64,000 bases of DNA, taken from the NCBI GenBank assembly GCA_942493235.1, contig OW818676.1, positions 4,154,001-4,218,000 of the forward strand, written 5' to 3'. The notes beneath the pieces were generated by a model. It had not been told where the DNA came from. It ran no database searches and saw only the letters and a program-made list of their open reading frames with translations. A program made the position numbers and the translations under genes. Shown here in pieces: positions 18,226 to 27,187 of this stretch. The DNA comes from ENR-C587 sp942493235 (GTDB taxonomy: Bacteria; Bacteroidota; Ignavibacteria; Kapaibacteriales; UBA2268). Each line of letters starts with the position of its first letter. Position 1 is the stretch's first letter.

Positions 18226-20106
18226 ATGATAAAAAAGATGAATTTATATTTTTTGACAGCATTTATTTTAATTACTTCGAGTGTACTGTTATACTCCGCT
18301 AACGAAAAATTTACTACATCGGTTAATAAGAATAAGGTAGGAGTTGGCGAGCAGATACAGCTGACTTATTCACTCGAAAATGCTCAGGGTAATAATTTTA
18401 AACCACCGACATTCAAAGGATTTTCTGTTTTAGCCGGACCAAGTTCATCAAATTATACTCAGATTATAAACGGAAAAGTGTCTTCATCTATGTCTTATAC
18501 CTATATATTAAGAGCGGAGAATGAAGGTACTTATTCAATTCCCGGGGCAGCTATAACAGTTAATGGCAGTAGATTATCAAGCAATTCGGTAAATATTACC
18601 GTTACAAAAGCTTCACCAAACCAGCAATCAAGAAATAATAGTCAATCTAATCTGCAAAATCAAGGGAATCAATCCAATAAACAAGATAATTCAAAGACAC
18701 TTGATGCTCAAGCTAATGACGTAATTGCTAAAAACATGTTTATAAAGTTGAATGTTAATAAATCAACTTGCTATAAAGGTGAACCTATTTATGCAGTATA
18801 TAAATTGTACATTAACCCTGAATTAACGCTATTAAATCTAACTTCACCTAAAATGCCGGTATTTAACGGATTCTGGTCTCAAGAAATCGAAATCAAAGCA
18901 ATTGAATTTACAGGTACAGAAATAGTTAACGGAATTAGATATAAGACTGCCGAACTTAAAAAAGTAGTGCTGATACCGCAGCAGAGTGGCGACCTAACAG
19001 TTGATGGGCTTAATTTGGACAGCAAAGTCAGATTAAGAGTTCAGGGACAGCAGAGCAGAAGCAATGACCCGTTTGATGACTTTTTCGGTGGCGGATTCGG
19101 TTCAAGCTTTCGAGATTTTAACTATGAAGTGAAATCACAAACGGCAAAAGTAAAAGTAAAAGCACTTCCTGAAAATGCCCCAGCACAATTCAACGGTGCA
19201 GTAGGCAATTATAAATTCGATGTAAGTTTAGACAAAGATAAGGTCATGCAGAATGAACCGGTCAGCTTGAAGGTAAAAATTTCGGGCTCAGGCAATTTGA
19301 AATTAGTTCAAGCTCCTGAACTGAATTTACCGCCGGATATTGAAAAATTTGACCCCAAAATAAATGATAATATTTCGATATCGGCTGCCGGTCTGTCCGG
19401 CGAGAAAACATTTGAATATATACTAATTGCGAAAAATCCCGGACAATTTAAGATTCCTGCATTGACTTTCGTTTACTTCGATTATAGCAAAGGGCAATAT
19501 ATATCTATTAGTTCCAAAGAATTATTGCTGAATGTAGAAAAGGGGAATTATCAGGATTATGCAAGCTCATCGGTCAATAAACAAGACGTGCAATATCTGG
19601 GTAAAGATATTCGATTTATCAAAGACGATTCAAATTTAAATCCGGTCGGATATTCGTTTATCAAATCGTCCATGTTTTATATCTTGACTGCTCTGCCGAT
19701 TATGTGCTTTATTATATTCATATTATACAAACGCAGAAAAGATGAAATTAACGAGAATCAAGATATTTATAAATCCAAATATGCAAATAAAACTGCAATA
19801 AAAGCATTATCAGCCGCTAAGAAAAAATATAATGAGGGCGATATTACGGCTGTATATGAAGAAGTGCATAAGTCAATTCTGAATTATTTCGCTCATAAAT
19901 TTACTATGGATAATGCCGATTTAAGTAAAGATAATATAAGCATAGTGCTTAATTCTAAAAATTATTCTATGGAAACTATCGAAACTGTTAACGATATACT
20001 TCAAACTTGTGAGATGGCAAGATATGCACCTGTAGCAGAAGCTGAAGATGCAAATCATTTAATAAATCAAGCTGAAATGGCAATTACATCTATGGAGGGC
20101 AAATAA
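18226..20106 (+). CDS. batD: BatD family protein
   Basis: 626 residues. A signal peptide (about 5-24) is followed by the BatD/oxygen-tolerance extracytoplasmic Ig-like regions (FTTSVNKNKVGVGEQIQL, FKPPTFKGFSVLAGPSSS, YTYILRAENEGTYSIPGA), a Gln/Asn-rich linker (about 132-155), a second module with VSLKVKISGSGNLKL, one membrane helix (about 482-503) and a cytoplasmic helical tail. BatD proteins belong to the Bat aerotolerance cluster, usually with MoxR and the VWA proteins BatA and BatB; none of these is visible here. batE follows with a one-base TAATG overlap. Translation may start at the ATG at 18226 or 18238. Confidence 0.9.
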   Translation: MIKKMNLYFLTAFILITSSVLLYSANEKFTTSVNKNKVGVGEQIQLTYSLENAQGNNFKPPTFKGFSVLAGPSSSNYTQIINGKVSSSMSYTYILRAENEGTYSIPGAAITVNGSRLSSNSVNITVTKASPNQQSRNNSQSNLQNQGNQSNKQDNSKTLDAQANDVIAKNMFIKLNVNKSTCYKGEPIYAVYKLYINPELTLLNLTSPKMPVFNGFWSQEIEIKAIEFTGTEIVNGIRYKTAELKKVVLIPQQSGDLTVDGLNLDSKVRLRVQGQQSRSNDPFDDFFGGGFGSSFRDFNYEVKSQTAKVKVKALPENAPAQFNGAVGNYKFDVSLDKDKVMQNEPVSLKVKISGSGNLKLVQAPELNLPPDIEKFDPKINDNISISAAGLSGEKTFEYILIAKNPGQFKIPALTFVYFDYSKGQYISISSKELLLNVEKGNYQDYASSSVNKQDVQYLGKDIRFIKDDSNLNPVGYSFIKSSMFYILTALPIMCFIIFILYKRRKDEINENQDIYKSKYANKTAIKALSAAKKKYNEGDITAVYEEVHKSILNYFAHKFTMDNADLSKDNISIVLNSKNYSMETIETVNDILQTCEMARYAPVAEAEDANHLINQAEMAITSMEGK

Positions 20107-20861
20107 TGAAACACTTAGCATTAATATTCAGCATAGTATTTACAATGACTTTTAGTTTACTTGCTCAGGCAGAGAAATCTTTTGAGCAAGCAGGAAGATT
20201 ATATCAAGCAGGTAAATATGATTTCGCACTGGAGAAATATTTAAGCATAAAAAAATCGGGATATGAATCATCGGAGTTAAATTATAATATCGGGAATTCT
20301 TATTATAAAATTGCAAATTATCCGAAAGCAATTTTATATTATGAAAAGGCGTTAAAGCTCAATCCTTCTGACGAAGATGCTCAAATAAATTTGAAAATTT
20401 CTAATTTGAAAATAGTCGATAAAGTTAGTGAAATCGAGCCTTTCTTTATTTATAAATGGTTGAAAATTGCTATCAATTTCTTTTCGCCGACTTTGTGGGC
20501 TGTGTTTTTTATTATCACATTGTTTTCTGCATCTGCTTTTTTGATTTTGCAAATCGTGATCAGAAAACCAAGCTTAAAAAAAACATTTTTCGCATTGGCA
20601 ATACTAAGTCTTTGCTTTGCTGTAATTAATTTAAGTTCGGCAATCTATGCCAATTATTTGATTAATGCTTCTAATTCTGCTATAGTTATGTCGCAGGCAG
20701 TGAATGTGAAATCGGGCTTAGACCCAACAGCCGATGTAAGCTTTGTACTTCATGAAGGCACAAAAGTTAATATTCTGGAAGTAAAAGACAACTGGTTGAA
20801 AATCAAACTTAGCGATGGCAGAGAAGGTTGGATGCCACAAAAAGATGCGGAGAATATATAG
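20106..20861 (+). CDS. batE: BatE family TPR/SH3 protein
   Basis: 251 residues. Signal peptide (about 1-21), TPR repeats (about 24-100: AGRLYQAGKYDFALEKY, NYNIGNSYYKIANYPKA, YYEKALKLNPSDEDAQ), two membrane helices (about 130-152 and 160-185) and a bacterial SH3 domain at the C-terminus (about 195-250: VNVKSGLDPTADVSFVL, EGWM). This is the BatE layout. It is coupled to batD by a one-base overlap and to tadA by TAGTG. Bat proteins are linked to oxidative-stress tolerance and envelope integrity, but their biochemistry is unsettled. Confidence 0.9.
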   Translation: MKHLALIFSIVFTMTFSLLAQAEKSFEQAGRLYQAGKYDFALEKYLSIKKSGYESSELNYNIGNSYYKIANYPKAILYYEKALKLNPSDEDAQINLKISNLKIVDKVSEIEPFFIYKWLKIAINFFSPTLWAVFFIITLFSASAFLILQIVIRKPSLKKTFFALAILSLCFAVINLSSAIYANYLINASNSAIVMSQAVNVKSGLDPTADVSFVLHEGTKVNILEVKDNWLKIKLSDGREGWMPQKDAENI

Positions 20862-21319
20862 TGTTTGAATTGCACCGCAAGTATATGCAAGCAGCTATAC
20901 AAAATGCTGGCTATGCAAAGCTAAACGGAGATATTCCTATTTCTGCGGTGATAGTGAAGGATAATCAAATAATTGCCTCTGCATATAATGAAGTGGAATT
21001 GCGAAAAGACTCGACTGCCCACGCCGAAATTCTCGCTATAAGAAAAGCAACAGAAATACTCGGTGAAAAGCATTTGGTTGATTGCAGCATGTATGTAACA
21101 TTGGAGCCTTGCCCAATGTGTAGCGGAGCGATAGTATTGGCAAGAATCGGTCAATTAATCTATGGTGCTAGCGACCCAAAGACGGGTTCTGCTGGTTCAC
21201 TTTATAATATAGTGCACGATAAGCGATTGAATCATCAATGTAATATAATTGGCGGAGTGCTCGAAAACGAGTGTGCCGAATTAATCAAGCAATTTTTTGC
21301 CGAAATAAGAGAGAAATAA
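20861..21319 (+). CDS. tadA: tRNA-specific adenosine deaminase TadA
   Basis: About 152 residues. It deaminates adenosine 34 of tRNA-Arg(ACG) to inosine. The zinc-site motif HAE (His54, catalytic Glu56) and PCPMC (Cys84, Cys87) are intact, and the substrate-loop segment LARIGQLIYGASDPKTGS is typical. I favour the GTG at 20861, which overlaps the batE stop as TAGTG and follows GGAGA; an ATG at 20828 in the same frame would lie deep in batE. The next gene begins two bases after this stop. Confidence 0.93.
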   Translation: MFELHRKYMQAAIQNAGYAKLNGDIPISAVIVKDNQIIASAYNEVELRKDSTAHAEILAIRKATEILGEKHLVDCSMYVTLEPCPMCSGAIVLARIGQLIYGASDPKTGSAGSLYNIVHDKRLNHQCNIIGGVLENECAELIKQFFAEIREK

Positions 21320-21321
21320 TT

Positions 21322-22029
21322 ATGTTCGATATGAATAATCTATGCGTAGAGCTTGCACCGGCTCTTTACCTGATACCGACTCCTATCGGCAATTTGGAAG
21401 ATATTACACTAAGGGCTATGAAAACAATCAGTTCCGTTGATATGTTAGCCTGCGAAGATACCCGCACTACTGCCCAGCTATTACGTCATTACGGGATTTC
21501 TGCAAAGCGATTGACTTCATATCACGAATATAACGAACGTGAAAAATCTATTGAGCTTGCCAATATGATAGAGATGGGTATGGCTGTCGGATTAGTTTCA
21601 GATGCCGGCTCACCCGGAATTTCTGACCCGGGGTATAGAATTATCAATGAGACAGTTGCACGTGGCTTAAAAGTTATAGCTTTGCCGGGAGCTAATGCTC
21701 TGATTCCGGCAATTACATCTACCGGTTTCCCGACCAATGAATTTAAATTTGTCGGCTTTCCACCTCAGAAAAAGGGTAGGCAGACATTTTTAAAAAATGC
21801 TGTCGAAGCACATTGCACAGTGATAATGTACGAATCCACTCACAGAATTCACAAATTAATCAAAGAGCTGTCAGAGTTAATTCCTCCCGAGAGAGAAGTC
21901 TGCATAGCACGTGAAATCTCTAAAATGTATGAAGAATTTATTCGCGGTACAATCGCCGAAGTTAATCAAATACTATCATCACGCAAAGAAATCAAAGGCG
22001 AAATAGTCGTGATTTTAAAGGGCGAATAG
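21322..22029 (+). CDS. rsmI: 16S rRNA (cytidine-2'-O)-methyltransferase RsmI
   Basis: 235 residues from the ATG at 21322, two bases after tadA; an in-frame ATG at 21271 lies inside tadA and is unlikely. RsmI uses SAM to methylate C1402 of 16S rRNA at the 2'-O. The tetrapyrrole-methylase fold motifs are present: LYLIPTPIGNLEDIT, ACEDTRTTAQLLRHYGI, LVSDAGSPGISDPGYR, ALPGANALIPA, YESTHRI, REISKMYEEF. The length is slightly short relative to the E. coli enzyme because the C-terminal accessory part is reduced. Confidence 0.95.
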   Translation: MFDMNNLCVELAPALYLIPTPIGNLEDITLRAMKTISSVDMLACEDTRTTAQLLRHYGISAKRLTSYHEYNEREKSIELANMIEMGMAVGLVSDAGSPGISDPGYRIINETVARGLKVIALPGANALIPAITSTGFPTNEFKFVGFPPQKKGRQTFLKNAVEAHCTVIMYESTHRIHKLIKELSELIPPEREVCIAREISKMYEEFIRGTIAEVNQILSSRKEIKGEIVVILKGE

Positions 22030-22091
22030 TGCTTCTGAGTGCAACTAAGAATTTGTAATTATTATAAATCAACATTATCTTGTTTCTTGGT

Positions 22092-22128
22092 CCTTCGCTA
22101 TTATGTGTGGGTAAGCAAATCAGCGAAG
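22092..22128 (+). repeat. Dispersed repeat B, full copy with flanking inverted arms
   Basis: TTCGCTATTATGTGTGGG then TAAGCAAATCAGCGAA. The TTCGCT and AGCGAA ends pair. The reverse-strand copy at 27223-27249 is identical over the core; 14224-14252 is a diverged copy. Confidence 0.6.
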
Positions 22129-22249
22129 AACCTAAAAATTAGTAATAGCCAAAAGATACTTGAATATAAGCATCTACTCGATCAAAATATTTAGATAATA
22201 AAAAAGTCTATTCTTCTATAATTTATTTATTAAAAGATACGGAGCTGAT

Positions 22250-22927
22250 ATGTTAAAATTGACTTACTTTAGCCATTCTTGCTTTTTGCTTGACGACGGA
22301 GCAAATAGAATTATTATCGACCCATTTTTGACTTATAACCCGACAGCCCCTTGTAAAATCGACAAAATCGATGCGAAATTTATCGCTTTAAGCCATGCTC
22401 ATGGCGACCACAGTAGCGACGCTTTAGCAATTGCAAAGCAAAATAATGCTTTAATAATTGCGGTAAACGAATTAGCTAATTATATGAATAGTATGGGAGC
22501 TCAAGTTCATAACATGCATATTGGAGGCTCTTATCATTTTGCTTTCGGGACGCTCAAATTTACTATCGCTCACCATGGCTCCGCTAATAATGAAGGACAG
22601 TATATGGGTGAGCCTGCCGGTATGCTTATTAAAATGGGTGGCAAAACAATATACTATACCGGTGATACAGGGTTATTCTATGATATGAAATTAATCGGCG
22701 AGATGAATAAGATTGACGTGATGCTCGCCCCTATAGGTGATAATTTTACTATGGGGATTAACGATGCCGTTAAGGCAGTTGATTTTGTTTGCCCTGAGTT
22801 AGTTATTCCTCTTCATTATAATACATTTCCGGTAATTCAAGCTGACCCAAATGAATTCAAAACAAAAGTGGAATCTATTGGGAAAAAAGCAAAAGTAATG
22901 GCGTATGGCGAGACAATAGAAATATAA
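22250..22927 (+). CDS. Metal-dependent hydrolase, UPF0173 (MBL fold)
   Basis: 225 residues. A metallo-beta-lactamase-fold hydrolase of the UPF0173/YtkL group. The zinc motif is SHAHGDH near residues 49-55, with downstream IAHHGSANNEGQYMG, YYTGDTGLFYDM and PLHYNTFP metal-binding or fold motifs. The substrate is unknown for the family; related proteins hydrolyse lactones, phosphodiesters or NAPE-like lipids. GGAG lies upstream of the ATG. It stands alone between repeat-bearing gaps. Confidence 0.9.
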   Translation: MLKLTYFSHSCFLLDDGANRIIIDPFLTYNPTAPCKIDKIDAKFIALSHAHGDHSSDALAIAKQNNALIIAVNELANYMNSMGAQVHNMHIGGSYHFAFGTLKFTIAHHGSANNEGQYMGEPAGMLIKMGGKTIYYTGDTGLFYDMKLIGEMNKIDVMLAPIGDNFTMGINDAVKAVDFVCPELVIPLHYNTFPVIQADPNEFKTKVESIGKKAKVMAYGETIEI

Positions 22928-22997
22928 TTATTTATTTTTATATGTCTGTAGCAAAAGTCCATAATATTTATTTACTGTAAATTTTTCTAGGAATTTG

Positions 22998-23070
22998 CAC
23001 GCCTCCTTACTATGCTATGCGTAGTGCGGCTTTTCTTACAACAGCGTTAGCTGTTGAATATTGGTAGCAT
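22998..23070 (+). repeat. Dispersed double-hairpin repeat A, full copy
   Basis: CACGCCTCC, then the hairpin ACTATGC-tat-GCGTAGT (23009-23025), then GCGGCTTTTCTT, then the hairpin AACAGC-gtta-GCTGTT and the tail GAATATTGGTAGCAT. The first half recurs at 56962-56994 and the second half at 14500-14531 and 59082-59113. Confidence 0.65.
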
Positions 23071-23102
23071 AGATTTGGAACTCCCTTTCGTCTCCTTACT
23101 AT

Positions 23103-24448
23103 AAGGCTGTTGCACGGTAAATAATGGAGTAAGTACTTGTATTTTATATAAATTATGCGTATATTTGTGTACCTATAATGTACAATTCAGTAATTGAAAT
23201 ATGGATAAGAGTAAAAATAATACAATGGCTGATTTTCTTTGTAAAGAAAGAGCTCGTAAACTTAAACATCAGTTTTTACAACAAGTAGATGCAATAATAG
23301 ACTGGGAGCCTATTAATAAAGTAATTAATAGATACTACAAAAAAGTTGCAAGTGCGACAGGTCGTCCAGCTTATAGTGGACTGTTGTTATTCAAAATGAG
23401 TTTACTACAAACTTGGTATGGAATGAGTGACTATGAAGCTGAAGAAAGAATAAATGATTCCTTGAGTTTTAGCTACTTTTGCGGATTATCAGTAGAAGAA
23501 GCATCTCCAGACCACAGCACCTTGAGTCGCTTTCGCTCATTGTTGACAGAGCGTAGAGTATATGATAATCTCTTTACAGAAATAAACAGACAATTAGAAA
23601 AAAAGGGGATATTAGTCAAAAAGGGGATAATCGTAGATGCCAGTATAATAGATACACCTTACAAACCTCGCACGAAAGCCGGTTATGAGATAGAGCAGGA
23701 TAGAAATGAAAGTCAACGCACAGATGAAGAATTAAAAAAGGAAAATCAAGAAGTAAAGTATTTAGAAGTCCATCAGTCAAGCGTTGATACGCAAGCCAGA
23801 TGGATAAAAAAAGGAGGTCGAGCAAGGTTCGGATATAAAAAGCACGTATTAACAAATCAAGATGGGTTAGTAATCGGAGCTTTGACAACTCCAGCCAATG
23901 TAAATGAAATAAGTAATTTAGCAGATGTATTACAAACTGCAAAATTTCCGGAGTATATCCCATTTTATGGAGACAAGGGTTATAATTCAGAAAAGAACAG
24001 TGAATTATTGAAAAGTAGAAACTTAATTAACCGAATATTGAAGAAAGCAAAAAAAAATAGACCACTAAAAGCAATAGAAAAGTTATTCAACAAGCTATGT
24101 GGCAAAACAAGATTTAAAGTTGAAAGAACATTCGGAAGTATGCGTAGTTGGTTTAAAAGTGAAAGAGCACGTTATCGGGGAATTGCCAAAACGCATAGTC
24201 AGATTATGATGGAATCGATTGCGTATAACTTATACCGGAGTCCCGGGATAGTTATATCCAATGCGAAAAAAGGGTAATAAAACAGAAAGGAAAGACATAT
24301 CTATGTACTGATTTTAGATTGAAATATAGAAGGTAAACGCAAAATATGAAAATATTTAGCAAAATAACTTCACCAATATTAATAATATTTTAGAATGCAA
24401 CCAGAATATTTACACTTATCTACAAACCTACCCTTTTGCAACAGCCTT
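23103..24448 (+). mobile_element. IS5-family insertion sequence
   Basis: About 1,346 bp. The inverted termini AAGGCTGTTGCA (23103-23114) and its complement TGCAACAGCCTT (24437-24448) bracket a single intact transposase gene. I could not recognise a clear target duplication in the flanks. About 170 bases after the transposase stop are non-coding. Confidence 0.85.
23201..24277 (+). CDS. IS5-family DDE transposase
   Basis: 358 residues, intact. The N-terminal DUF772 region (about 30-125: GRPAYSGLLLFKMSLLQ, SPDHSTLSRFRSLL) precedes the DDE catalytic domain: Asp146 in IIVDASIID, Asp258 in YGDKGY and Glu308 in FKVERTFGSMRSWF. It catalyses cut-and-paste movement of the surrounding IS. The 18-residue spacing and YREK-like segment around Glu308 are as expected for the family. 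Since the frame is uninterrupted and both ends are present, the element may still be active. Confidence 0.95.
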   Translation: MDKSKNNTMADFLCKERARKLKHQFLQQVDAIIDWEPINKVINRYYKKVASATGRPAYSGLLLFKMSLLQTWYGMSDYEAEERINDSLSFSYFCGLSVEEASPDHSTLSRFRSLLTERRVYDNLFTEINRQLEKKGILVKKGIIVDASIIDTPYKPRTKAGYEIEQDRNESQRTDEELKKENQEVKYLEVHQSSVDTQARWIKKGGRARFGYKKHVLTNQDGLVIGALTTPANVNEISNLADVLQTAKFPEYIPFYGDKGYNSEKNSELLKSRNLINRILKKAKKNRPLKAIEKLFNKLCGKTRFKVERTFGSMRSWFKSERARYRGIAKTHSQIMMESIAYNLYRSPGIVISNAKKG

Positions 24449-24585
24449 GAATTTAAATCTGTATTAAGAAGTGTGAATAATATAACTTTTTTCGGAATTT
24501 ATGTAACATTTAATCTGAATAAAGTGCTTAACTTTAATTTATTTTTAAACACAAAAATTATGTTATCAATTAGAAAGGGAGAACA

Positions 24586-25050
24586 ATGAAAGGTAACACA
24601 AAGTTACTTGAAGTAATGAATTCGCTATTGGCTGATGAACTTACTGTTATCAACCAATATATGGTACAATCTGAAATGTGTGCAAATTGGGGATATAGCA
24701 AACTCCACAAAGCTATCAGGAAACAGGCAATGGATGAAATGACACATGCCGAATGGCTTATCGAGCGAATCATTTTTTTCGAGGGCTCGCCAACGGTATC
24801 CAGTCTTAATCCGATGAAGATTGGAAAAACTGTTTCGGAAATGATCAGTAATGACGATGAAACTGAACTTAATGTCGTCCGTGAATACAACGATGCAATC
24901 AAACTCGCCAGGGAGGTTGATGATCAAGGCACTGTTGATCTGTTGACCAAAATACTTAAAATGGAAGAATGCCACGTTGATTGGGCAGAAATACAACGTG
25001 CTCAAATTGAGCAAATGGGCTTGGAGAACTATCTGAACAATCAAGTTTAA
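24586..25050 (+). CDS. bfr: Bacterioferritin
   Basis: 154 residues. An iron-storing, haem-binding ferritin that oxidises Fe(II) and forms a 24-subunit shell. All ferroxidase ligands fall at the canonical E. coli Bfr positions: Glu18, Glu51, His54, Glu94, Glu127 and His130. The haem-binding Met52 is also present. A strong ribosome binding site (AAAGGGAG) precedes the ATG. The gene begins 138 bases after the right end of the IS5 element and is followed in the same direction by the polyketide cassette, with a 118-base gap. Codon composition looks somewhat less A/T-rich than neighbouring core genes, consistent with transfer; this is an impression, not a calculation. Confidence 0.96.
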   Translation: MKGNTKLLEVMNSLLADELTVINQYMVQSEMCANWGYSKLHKAIRKQAMDEMTHAEWLIERIIFFEGSPTVSSLNPMKIGKTVSEMISNDDETELNVVREYNDAIKLAREVDDQGTVDLLTKILKMEECHVDWAEIQRAQIEQMGLENYLNNQV

Positions 25051-25168
25051 ACAGGACAAATTAAATCATAGTCTTTTTTATGAAAATAATGCCCGGAAAC
25101 TTTGCTTTAGGGTATTATTTTGAATTTAAAAATTAGTAATTAATTGTAATTTATTAAAGGATAATAAA

Positions 25169-26233
25169 ATGCCAAAATTAGCCGCTATATCGAAAATTGA
25201 TTTTCCTTATCGGGTTGATCAACAGGAAGTGAAGCAATATTCAAGGAATTTGTTTGCTCCTTCTTTTCCTCAAATAGATAGAATGATGAGTGCTTTTGAC
25301 AATACCGAAATTAAAATCCGGAATTTTTGCAAACCTCTTGATTATTATGCCTCTGTCCATACTTTTCAGGAACAAAATGCCGAATACATCCGTCTCTCTC
25401 TTGAGTATTCCGTGAAAGCGATTGAAGCGTGTATTTCTTCTTCACAAATTAAAAAGGAAGAAATTACCGATATAATATTCATTTCTACTACGGGACTTTC
25501 TACCCCGAGCCTTGATGCACTTATTATTAACAAAATGAGATTGAGCCGGAATATCGGTCGAATGGCGATTTTCGGGTTGGGTTGTGCCGGTGGTGTTTCC
25601 GGCTATTCAAAAGCGAACATTCTGGCAAAAGAAAATCCAGATGCTATAGTATTGTTAGTAGCTGTAGAGTTATGTTCGTTGACTTTTCTGCGAAATGATT
25701 TCAGCAAAAGCAACTTCATTGGGTCAAGTTTATTTGCCGATGGAGTTGCAGCCTGCATCATTACCGGAGATAATCATAGCAATAAAACAAAGAACAAAAT
25801 ATCCTTTCTTTCCACACAAAGTAAATTGTATTATGATACTCTCGATGTAATGGGTTGGGAATTTCTTAATACCGGATTTAAAGTTTTGTTTTCGCACGAC
25901 ATTCCAACCATAATATCAGAAAATATTCGTGAAGATATCACTTCATTTTTAAATAAACACCAATTGAAGATTTCCGACATCACGAATTTCATTTTTCATC
26001 CCGGAGGCAAGAAAATATTAACTGCATACGAAGAAGCGTTGCAAGTAGAAGGAGATTTCCTGAAAAATACAAGAGAGGTTATGAACGAAAATGGTAATAT
26101 GTCCAGTACTACTGTTCTTTATGTATTGGAAAGATTCTTTACGCAAAATTATAAAAACGGTTACGGATTGATGGTCTCGATGGGTCCGGGTTTCTCGTGT
26201 GAAATGGTTTTACTGCAAATGGATAAAGATTAA
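25169..26233 (+). CDS. Type III polyketide synthase (chalcone synthase family)
   Basis: 354 residues. A homodimeric ketosynthase that condenses an acyl-CoA starter with malonyl-CoA units to give pyrones or phenolics. The catalytic triad is visible: Cys139 in FGLGCAGGVSG, His277 in FIFHPGGKKIL and Asn310 in NENGNMSS. The N-terminal stretch and the length match bacterial alkylpyrone synthases. AAAGGA precedes the ATG. An ICMT-type methyltransferase gene starts at the very next base after the stop codon, the arrangement of the Bacillus BpsA/BpsB pair, which makes alkylpyrone methyl ethers. The starter unit and product here are not known. Confidence 0.93.
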   Translation: MPKLAAISKIDFPYRVDQQEVKQYSRNLFAPSFPQIDRMMSAFDNTEIKIRNFCKPLDYYASVHTFQEQNAEYIRLSLEYSVKAIEACISSSQIKKEEITDIIFISTTGLSTPSLDALIINKMRLSRNIGRMAIFGLGCAGGVSGYSKANILAKENPDAIVLLVAVELCSLTFLRNDFSKSNFIGSSLFADGVAACIITGDNHSNKTKNKISFLSTQSKLYYDTLDVMGWEFLNTGFKVLFSHDIPTIISENIREDITSFLNKHQLKISDITNFIFHPGGKKILTAYEEALQVEGDFLKNTREVMNENGNMSSTTVLYVLERFFTQNYKNGYGLMVSMGPGFSCEMVLLQMDKD

Positions 26234-26734
26234 ATGATATTTATAATTTTCATATTGTTTGTTATTCTTTTTAGAATAGGCGAATTGCTCCATTCAAAAA
26301 GGAACGAGATTTGGTTAATACAAAATGGTGCAAAAGAGTATGGGCATGAGCATTATTTATTTATTGTCGCACTTCACGTTTCATTTTTTATAGCGATGAT
26401 ATCCGAATATTGCATACAACAAACAGCATCATTTAGCCTATATTTTCTCATTTTATATTTTGTTCTTATAGCTTTTAAAATATGGATTGTATTATCATTA
26501 GGTAAATTCTGGAACACTAAAATTTATCACATTTCGGGGTTGCCTTTACAGAAAAAAGGATTATACAAGTACATTCAACATCCAAATTATATAGTTGTAG
26601 TTGCCGAAATAGCAATTATTCCATTGGTATTTCATTTGTATTATACGGCAATTATTTTTTCGATACTGAATGCTATTATGTTGTTTGTAAGAATAACTAC
26701 TGAAAATAAAGTTTTGAAAATGGATCAACAATAG
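26234..26734 (+). CDS. ICMT-family membrane methyltransferase (BpsB-like)
   Basis: 166 residues. An integral membrane protein of the isoprenylcysteine carboxyl methyltransferase family, with helices near 1-20, 42-62, 66-90 and 115-150. The SAM-site signature is LYKYIQHPNYIVVVAE with RITTENKVL near the C-terminus. The gene abuts the type III polyketide synthase with no gap. In Bacillus subtilis the homologous partner methylates the pyrone hydroxyl made by the synthase, so methylation of a polyketide is more likely here than methylation of a prenylated protein. Confidence 0.88.
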   Translation: MIFIIFILFVILFRIGELLHSKRNEIWLIQNGAKEYGHEHYLFIVALHVSFFIAMISEYCIQQTASFSLYFLILYFVLIAFKIWIVLSLGKFWNTKIYHISGLPLQKKGLYKYIQHPNYIVVVAEIAIIPLVFHLYYTAIIFSILNAIMLFVRITTENKVLKMDQQ

Positions 26735-26765
26735 TAATAATAAAAACAGTTTAAGGATTAAATCA

Positions 26766-26801
26766 ATGGAAATATTACGAGTCACCACCAAAAATTGGGG
26801 A
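26766..26801 (+). pseudogene. Possible 5' stub of a third cassette gene
   Basis: An ATG at 26766 follows AAGGA at a normal distance, 31 bases after the methyltransferase stop. The frame then runs straight into the ISL3-type remnant and stops near 26861. It may be the beginning of a third operon gene cut by the IS, or chance. No family is recognisable from so few codons. Confidence 0.25.
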
Positions 26802-27181
26802 TTATGCAAAAAGTTTGGAGAGCCTAAAGAGAAAGAACTTGTTGTCAATAACCCCTCTTAAGTTAGCTCTAAATAGCTTAATTTTAGCATTAAATGATTC
26901 AGCATTGGCATTAGTACTACGGTTAAGAAGTTCAGTATATTCTCAAAGTTGTGTTTTAAAGTGTTTGTAGCGGTATTAAACTCTTTAATATTCAGCATTT
27001 CTGTATTTATAAACCATTGCTTCATTTTAGTCTCAGCGTGATATCTGCTTTGGTTTTCATATATATTTCTAAACTCTAAAATGTGGTTATAAGCTTTTTC
27101 TATGACAGGGTATCGTTTGAACAAAATATTAGCTCTCTGGGATTGAGATAAAGTCCATTGATATGGCTTTTTATAAAGCAA
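26802..27181 (-). pseudogene. Frameshifted ISL3-type transposase remnant
   Basis: The minus strand encodes the C-terminal part of an ISL3 (IS204/IS1001/IS1165) transposase. The first frame gives LYKKPYQWTLSQSQRANI, FKRYPVIEKAYN and EFRNIYE; after NILNF it reads out of frame. A one-base shift restores the family motif NRSTNANAESFNAKIK and then LFRANLRGV and LFRLSKLFA before a TAA at 26802-26804. A single lost T in TTCTTTAAC would explain it. The N-terminal two thirds of the transposase are missing, the copy ending at a hairpin repeat near 27190. It is a dead remnant and forms the right border of the polyketide island. Confidence 0.85.
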
Positions 27182-27187
27182 TAATCT

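Noticed and set aside
24625..25059. 144-codon frame antisense to bfr
   Set aside because: The sense strand encodes bacterioferritin with every canonical ligand; the antisense frame has no recognisable domain.
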